A DNA stretch of 64,000 nucleotides from Blastomussa wellsi. Its lineage: Eukaryota > Cnidaria > Anthozoa > Scleractinia > Plerogyridae. Below the pieces are notes generated by a model, which did not search any database, was not told the origin of the DNA, and saw only the letters and a program-made list of their open reading frames with translations. Every line of letters starts with the position of its first letter. Position 1 is the stretch's first letter. The stretch spans positions 291,001 through 355,000 of the forward strand of contig OX393569.1 of NCBI GenBank assembly GCA_947652115.1, given 5' to 3'. This document shows, in pieces, positions 59,801 through 64,000 of the stretch. A program made the translations under genes and the position numbers.

Positions 59801-62800
59801 TGAAATGAACCTTGATTGTTGTTTGCGATTGCTTTGAGAATTGTTCTAATCAGTTCAAGTACGACATCCTTTCACTTGTCTGCTTTATCTTTTCTTTTAA
59901 GGTGGACTCAATTCGTCCTCGTCAAACCTGCCAGATAACCGCACAATCCAGAGTTTTGTAGACGCATATGTCGACAGGTATTTAGGTGGGCATTTTGTGG
60001 CTTCGCTCACATGTAAAACTAAGTCCTGTGGCATGCAACAAGACGGGTTTATCTCGGTGTAAAAGCCTGTGACTTTTTTCTTTGTTTTTGAGCTATTGTT
60101 TTTCTGTGGTATATTGTTTTGAGTTCTTTGTGGTCTTGTTCGTTCTTTTTTTTCGTCACTGGTGAGTTTCACAGGTTTTTACACCGATGATGAGCCCCCA
60201 AGACCGTGTTTTCACTTTGTGTTATTCATTGACCTAATATAATTTACAATTTAAGCATTTTGACATCGCCACTTTTTTCGTGGGTCAATCTTTGTTCTCT
60301 TTTTTGTCATTCGAGTTGAACGCAATTTTTCTCGGCTACAATTACCTGACAACCACACCATCCAGAGTTTGGTGAAGGATTACATGGACAAGTATGTAGG
60401 TAGGTTTGCTGTGGCATTATATTATGAACTCGCAAAGTGACCATCTCCCAGTTGGTTTGATAGTTCAGTTGGTAGAACGCTGCACCGCTATCGAGCACGT
60501 GGGCTCTAGTCCCATTCAAGCCTTAATTTTTCAGGCCTTCGTTTCTCTATTGCATGAAATTTCATATATTCATTTTCACAAATATTGTTTGTGTTAATAT
60601 TTGAACAGGTTCACGCTCTTTCGGATCTTATTCTTTTACGTTGACGTCGCGGATCTGTTTTTATTCAAGGTGGACTCAATCTTTCCTCGTCAGAAGAGCA
60701 CACACAGCTACCTAGTAACAGTACTATTAGCAACTTTCTAAGGACTTATGTCGACAACTTTATGGGTGGGTTTACTGTGCATGTTATACGACTATATTAG
60801 TTTGCGTCATTATACTAATATCTGTAAGAGTCTAATGTCTCCTGTATTCCTATATATATTATTTTTAGCTGGACTCAATCTTTCCTTGTCACAACCGCGA
60901 CTACAACCACCTGATAACCGCACCATCCAGAACTTTGTAAAGGATTATGTGGACGAGTATTTTGGTGGGTATACTGTGGCATACCACTCACGGAGTTGCT
61001 TGTGTTAAGTTCTTAATTTCAGAGCGTATACAGCTGTTCCTGTCAAAGTCACTCGCTCTTTTTATTCAAGTTGGACGATTATACGGGTTGGTGAACAGTA
61101 TCAGGTTATATTACTATTTTTTGTATTAATCACTAAATTTTAAAATTTCTACCTGTTATCATTCAAGGTGAACTTAATCTTTCTTCCTCGCATTCGCAAG
61201 CACAGCCGCCAGGTCTGGATCGCATCAGCCAGAGAATTTGCATCGTTGAAGCGTACTGTACGTTGATAACTATATGGGTAGGGTGGGTAGGTGTACTTGC
61301 TGAATAATTCCAGTCGATTGTGCTCTAATTTCTTTCTTTTATAGCTGGACGCAATTTGTCCTCGTTGCAGCAACCGCCTAATAACAGCACTATCAAGAAC
61401 TTTGTAAAGGATTATGTTGACGAGTATTTTGGTGGGTATACTGTGGCATACCACTCACGGAGTTGCTTGTGTTAAGTTTTTAATTTCAGAGCGTATACAG
61501 CTGTTCCTGTCAAAGTCACTCGCTCTTTTTATTCAAGTTGGACTCAACCTTTCCTCGTCACAACCGCAACCACAGCTGTCTAATAACCGCATACACGATC
61601 CAGAGCTTTCTAGAATCTTATGTTGATAACTACATTGCTGGGTATACTTCTTTGAGATGCTAGACGACTTTGTTGTATGTGTTAATCGTCCACGTTTTTT
61701 TCTTTTCTTAACATTAACTTAAGACATATGCTGCGTGGATACTTATTCTCGTTTTCACAAGGGTTTATACTTAAACAAAGAAGTACTTTTAGTTATTATA
61801 TACTTCTAACGCCATTTTCCTTTTCATGTTTTGAGATGGACTCAATCTTTCTTCGTCCCAACCACATCCGCCTGATAACCGCACTATCCAGAACTTTGTG
61901 AATGATTATGTAGATAATTATATAGGTGGGTATACTGTTAACTGTGCTGTTTGTCAACAACTTTATAGGTTGAAAGGTACTATTTTTCCTCGTCTCAATC
62001 GCCTCCACATAATAACCTCACTGTCCACAACTTCGTGAAGGATCATCTCAGTAGATAATTATATTAGTTGGTATATCGTGGCATGACACCTCATTATTTT
62101 TGTGTTATTCATTAAGCAAATTCATATCTTCAGTGAGAGATTATGACATTTCTTTGAACTTATTTATATTGAAGGTGAACTCAATCTGTCCTCGTCACAA
62201 CCACGACCACAGCCGGTTGATAACCACACTATCCAGAACTTTGTAAAGCGTTATGTTGACGAATATATAGGTTGGTATACTATGACATGCCATATGACTT
62301 TGTCTTTGTGCCAATCATTGAAAGAGTTTACAATTTCTGAGATTATAATATCGTTTCACATTTATCCCACTGCCTTTTCATTGAAGGTGGACTCAACTTT
62401 TCCTCGTCCAAACTACAACAGCAGCCTTCAAATAATCACACTATCCAGGAGTTTGTTGAGGCTTACGTAGGCAAATACATGGGTAGGTGTATTATGGGAT
62501 ACCACATGGCTTTGTTATTTTTGTTATTCTTCCAACAGTATTATTTATTTTTAGAGTTTTATCTCTTTCACGGTTTTAGCTGGACTTAATATGTCCTCAT
62601 CACGGCTGCAGCCACAAGCGTTTGATAACCGCACTATCCAGAACTTTGTTGAGGCTTACGCAGATCAATACATTGGTGGGTACACTATGGGTCCCCACAT
62701 TTTTTTGTTGTATATGTTATTCTTTGCGCTGTATTTGTATGTTTTCTAATGTCTCTTACTGGCGCTCTTTTAGCTGGACGCAATTTTTCACTGCCACAAC

Positions 62801-63795
62801 CGCAACAACAACCGCCAGATAACCGAACTATCCGGAACTTTGTAAAGGATTGTTTTGATGAATACGTCGGTTAGTATATTGTTGACTGTTGACCATTTGA
62901 CTGTTTTGATTAAAGTTACGACATGATAGTTTATAATTTCTTAACTAAATTTAAGATGGACTCAATCTTTCCTCGTCACAACTACAACCACAACCTCCCG
63001 ACAACCGCACTATCCTGAACTTTGTAAAGGAGTACGTTGGCGACTATGTAGGTGAGTATACCGCGTCATTCCACTTGTCTTTTTCTTTTATATTAATTGT
63101 TGAATAAGTTACATAATTTTATTTCAAGTTGAGACTACTCTTATTCTTTCCAACTAGATACGCTTAATCTTTCCTCGTCCCATCTGCAGTGGCCTGGAAA
63201 CCGCACCATCCGGAACTTTGTAAAGGAGTATGTTGGCGACTATGTAGGTACGTATAGCACGTCCTGCATAATCATCGAATGCATGCTTATTTAATTTCTT
63301 ATAAAATTAAGTTCCTTTGGTTGTGAAAATTCTTATACTTTTTTTCAAGGTGCGTTTAATTTTTCCATGTCAGAACTGCAGTCACAGCCAACTGACAATC
63401 GCACTATCCGGAAGATTGTAGAAGAGTATGTTGTCGAATATGTGGGTGGGTATAGTACGTCTTAACATGTGACCGTGTCATAATCACGTTATAACTTAAT
63501 TTTAAGGCACTTTATTAATAAAACTCATATCTCTTTTCACCACTATTTTATTCAAGGTGGACATAACACTTCCTCTTCACAACCTCAGCCGCTTGATAAC
63601 CGCACTGTCCAGGACTTTGTAGAGGCTTACGTAGATAAATACATCGGTGGGTATCCCGTGGCAATAGTGTCATTTGTGCTATTTCTTTGATCAATGGTCT
63701 TTTGCTTCATTTTTTAGCTGGACTTAACTTTAAGCAGCCACCTGATAACATAACTATCCAGGGATTTGTAAAGGATTACGTGGAAGAATATGTAG
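50414..63795 (+). CDS. Type II membrane protein with tandem helix-module exons (partial, unrecognised)
   Basis: Twenty-six exons can be assembled in one frame, about 949 residues if all intact exons are joined, and the gene runs past the window. Exon 1 gives a cytoplasmic N terminus, one membrane segment, a short coiled-coil-like stretch and a furin-like site. From exon 3 every intact exon is a multiple of three and starts and ends in phase 1. Nearly all encode a short linker and one amphipathic helix with hydrophobics at helical spacing (pattern T-I-x-x-F-V-x-x-Y-V-x-x-Y-x-G). Most modules have an N-x-T/S sequon at the helix start, and many of the later ones a second N-x-S in the linker. The layout recalls furin-shed membrane collagens, but there are no Gly-X-Y repeats. 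I cannot name the family. Role in adhesion, matrix or surface diversity is speculation. Confidence 0.7.
51115..51320 (+). repeat. Dispersed repeat, copy 2
   Basis: Shares GGAACAAGGATGGTTAAGGA and flanking ordered blocks with 4665-4880. It lies in intron 1 of the module gene. Confidence 0.55.
51764..52053 (+). CDS. Module gene exons 2 and 3, with a GC donor or short end
   Basis: Exon 2 (51764-51794, 31 bp) has a good CAG acceptor and GTAAGT donor and changes the phase from 0 to 1. Exon 3 (51973-52053) encodes GGLLGTPDARQIIQGMVESY and then INKKYG, the first helix module. Where all other module exons have G/GT, this one has ATG/GCGAGT. Either a GC-AG intron is used, or the frame ends two codons later at a TGA (52060-52062), giving a short protein. 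Confidence 0.65.
51823..51880. repeat. (CAT)n microsatellite
   Basis: CATCAT/CATCGT repeat in intron 2 of the module gene; its His-rich reading frame is an artefact. Confidence 0.9.
52215..54120 (-). mobile_element. LINE copy 1, 5'-truncated, with long reverse transcriptase frame
   Basis: The minus-strand frame 54091-52706 gives 461 residues: NYRPISLLSIPGKLLE, the palm motif FIDFQKAFD (Asp 87), GVPQGSLLGP, the catalytic FADD at residues 174-177, and the C-terminal ATLWNNLP block. It ends in a normal stop and is followed by a 3' region with a (CATA)n tail near 52485-52500. The 5' end is truncated at QWKQAQVK near 54110. It appears inserted into LINE copy 2 in the same orientation. Part of 52215-52480, ending in an ATC-type tail, probably belongs to the 3' end of copy 2. 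Confidence 0.8.
54121..54791 (-). pseudogene. LINE copy 2 reverse transcriptase fragment
   Basis: The minus-strand frame contains CGIPQGSVLGPTLFALYTND, the catalytic YADD and the RRAARIIYNLPYD block. A stop follows, and the same frame then continues as SNWNTLAFYYKLRL until LINE copy 1 begins. The N-terminal half is missing at 54791. It is a truncated, stop-containing copy that served as target for copy 1. Confidence 0.75.
54949..55961 (+). CDS. Module gene exons 4-6: three-exon cassette, copy 1
   Basis: Exon 4 (54949-55032) encodes LVQLAGEALNDTIRSFINEH and AVSAFG. Exon 5 (55510-55638) encodes a Gly/Asn-rich linker and EGEFRRAIQQYVGAYALHTL. Exon 6 (55830-55961) encodes FVPGAAVEREPGKTVLDAYL, DKAVEQA and a Gly/Glu-rich tail. 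All are phase 1-1. Each has one helix but different linkers. The order is repeated downstream with intron sequence conserved. Confidence 0.75.
55180..55400 (+). mobile_element. LINE 3' end relic in intron 4
   Basis: A short frame reads EIIEWNKLPEETVSGQSLCI and FKSKL then stop, the standard last block of LINE proteins (WNxLP...SLxxFKxxL). The rest of the element is absent. Confidence 0.5.
56199..57052 (+). CDS. Module gene exons 7-9: three-exon cassette, copy 2
   Basis: Exons 7 (56199-56282), 8 (56491-56631) and 9 (56912-57052) correspond one by one to exons 4-6. Examples are ALNDTIRSFINEY, NRAIQQYVGTYALHTLG and FVPGAAVEREPGQTVLDVYL. Introns align too (for example CAGTTGTTTGGAGAG after both exon 6 and exon 9). 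The whole unit of about 1.25 kb was therefore duplicated fairly recently. Confidence 0.75.
57430..58203 (+). CDS. Module gene exons 10-11: incomplete third cassette
   Basis: Exon 10 (57430-57513: EMNQTIQQYLGSFARESLG) resembles the helix of exons 5 and 8. Exon 11 (58087-58203: IFVPGASAPGEKTPLQTFVD, DSVSRALLKYF) resembles exons 6 and 9. No counterpart of exons 4/7 is found at 57053-57429 although the flanking intron block is present, so that exon was lost. Both exons are phase 1-1 with good splice sites. Confidence 0.7.
58205..59895. other. Large intron with GCATGAA repeats and two palindromic elements
   Basis: 58680-59220 is filled with degenerate GCATGAA/TTGCATGG units. 58853-58975 holds an inverted pair around CCGGATTT and TTCCCAATCG. 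59236-59658 is bounded by TTAAAGGGCC and GGCCCTTTAA. No exon found. Confidence 0.6.
59615..59647. repeat. Perfect 16-bp-arm palindrome
   Basis: TTTGATTTCTGGTCCG, one T, and the exact inverse. It sits next to the right end of the TTAAAGGGCC-bounded element. Confidence 0.9.
59902..60964 (+). CDS. Module gene exons 12-15 of the helix-exon array
   Basis: Exons 59902-59985 (NRTIQSFVDAYVDRYLG), 60316-60399 (NHTIQSLVKDYMDKYVG), 60670-60765 (NSTISNFLRTYVDNFMG) and 60869-60964 (NRTIQNFVKDYVDEYFG). Lengths are 84 or 96 bp, all phase 1-1. Acceptors are short pyrimidine-AAG or TAG types, and donors are mostly G/GTGGGT or G/GTAGGT. The linker usually starts (G/A)GLN(L/S)SSS, giving a second N-x-S sequon. 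Confidence 0.75.
60055..60186. mobile_element. Small inverted-repeat element in an array intron
   Basis: CGGTGTAAAAGCCTGTGA at 60055-60072 is inverted as TCACAGGTTTTTACACCG at 60169-60186, with one mismatch. MITE-like; no coding sequence. Confidence 0.7.
60454..60522 (+). mobile_element. Degenerate tRNA-like SINE head
   Basis: GGTTTGATAGTTCAGTTGG and a B-box-like GGGCTCTAGTCCCATT occur at tRNA spacing, like the SINE at 15.06 kb but more decayed. It lies in an intron of the exon array. Confidence 0.5.
60936..61077 (+). repeat. Segmental duplication within the array (with 61405-61546)
   Basis: About 140 bases covering the end of one module exon and its intron are almost identical in the two places (shared TATACTGTGGCATACCACTC). 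In the first copy the following exon is cut after TTGGAC and is followed by TATACGGGTTGGTG, a deletion remnant. Confidence 0.85.
61168..61277 (+). pseudogene. Decayed module exon
   Basis: Splice-site-like ends are kept (CAAG acceptor, GG/GTAGGG donor) and the start reads GELNLSSS. Its length is 110 bp, not a multiple of three, and a frame shift before the VDNYMG end breaks the helix. Including it would shift all later exons. Confidence 0.7.
61345..61431 (+). CDS. Module gene exon 17
   Basis: Encodes AGRNLSSLQQPPNN, then STIKNFVKDYVDEYFG. It is 87 bp, phase 1-1, with a TAG acceptor and G/GTGGGT donor. Two sequons (N-L-S and N-S-T). It is the donor or sister of exon 60869-60964. Confidence 0.75.
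61538..61637 (+). pseudogene. Decayed module exon with lost donor
   Basis: Starts VGLNLSSSQPQPQLSNNR, then an insertion after the NNR codons shifts the frame. The expected donor reads ATTG/CTGGG instead of G/GT. The length of 100 bp also breaks the phase. Confidence 0.7.
61836..61925 (+). CDS. Module gene exon 19
   Basis: Encodes DGLNLSSSQPHPPDN and RTIQNFVNDYVDNYIG. It is 90 bp, phase 1-1. The acceptor is the weaker GAG form; the donor is G/GTGGGT. Confidence 0.7.
61985..62071 (+). pseudogene. Module exon relic without splice sites
   Basis: Still recognisable by SSSQSPPHNNLTVHNFVKD in one frame, followed by a stop-containing end. No acceptor or donor remains. It marks an old copy in the array. 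Confidence 0.6.
62175..63795 (+). CDS. Module gene exons 21-29 of the helix-exon array
   Basis: Nine intact exons: 62175-62270, 62387-62482, 62580-62675, 62774-62869, 62956-63051, 63158-63247, 63350-63445, 63557-63646, 63718-63795. Lengths are 96, 96, 96, 96, 96, 90, 96, 90 and 78 bp, all phase 1-1. Helices vary around NRTIQNFVEAYADQYIG, NRTIRNFVKEYVGDYVG and NITIQGFVKDYVEEYVG. The linker is a variable Gln/Pro-rich stretch after (G/A/D)GLN(L/F/M)SSS. Introns are only about 75-120 bases. The last donor (63795) points to more exons beyond the window. Confidence 0.75.
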
Positions 63796-64000
63796 GTGGG
63801 TATCCTGTGGTATACATACGTACATTGTTTATTACCTTTCCCCAAGGGGCTTTTCAAAGATAATACAATTCATAAAATAAGTAATTATAGACAATTTTCA
63901 ATATGCAAGTGTTTATACCATGTGACTGTATTGTTTGTGTTTATCATAGCGCGAGTTTGCACATACATAGGCCTTTCAAAGCTAGATGGGGCGTTTTCAT

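Overview
This window is nuclear DNA of an animal, most probably an anthozoan cnidarian and perhaps a stony coral. The reasons are small exons with GT-AG introns, AT-rich intergenic DNA, tandem secreted heme peroxidases, and a repeat set of tRNA-derived SINEs, Penelope-like elements with a GIY-YIG domain, Harbinger and THAP/SAP-type elements. The species assignment is inference; nothing here is bacterial or viral.

Layout, left to right. 1-1550: end of a non-LTR retrotransposon interrupted by a terminal-inverted-repeat (TIR) element with dense ATCGA subterminal repeats. 2.28-4.34 kb (minus): first exons of peroxidase gene A, which leaves the window on the left. 4.3-15.9 kb: gene-poor DNA with repeats, a Penelope relic and two head-to-head tRNA-SINEs. 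15.9-20.4 kb (minus): 3' half of peroxidase gene B, with a frameshift and no 5' exons. Its introns hold relics of SAP/SWIM-like and THAP-like transposon proteins. 20.4-28.9 kb: no gene, several MITEs, a 74-bp minisatellite and a long hairpin. 28.96-32.77 kb (minus): peroxidase gene C, nearly complete. 35.88-39.07 kb: an apparently intact autonomous PIF/Harbinger transposon with a Myb/SANT-like protein and a DDE nuclease. 39-47 kb: repeats, no convincing gene. 47.0-49.7 kb (minus): complete four-exon BCS1 mitochondrial AAA chaperone gene.

50.4 kb to the right edge (plus): the most unusual locus. A type II membrane protein with a furin-like site is followed by at least 24 small symmetrical class 1-1 module exons, mostly 78-141 bp. 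Nearly every one encodes a short linker and an amphipathic helix of the type TIQNFVKDYVDEYFG, usually opened by an N-glycosylation sequon. One part is a duplicated three-exon cassette; the rest is a head-to-tail exon array with both intact and decaying copies, still running at the window edge. I do not recognise it as a named family. Two nested LINE copies lie in one of its introns on the opposite strand.

The three peroxidases share exon phases and orientation and form one tandem family at different stages of decay. BCS1 and the module gene are divergent and start about 700 bp apart, so they may share a promoter region.
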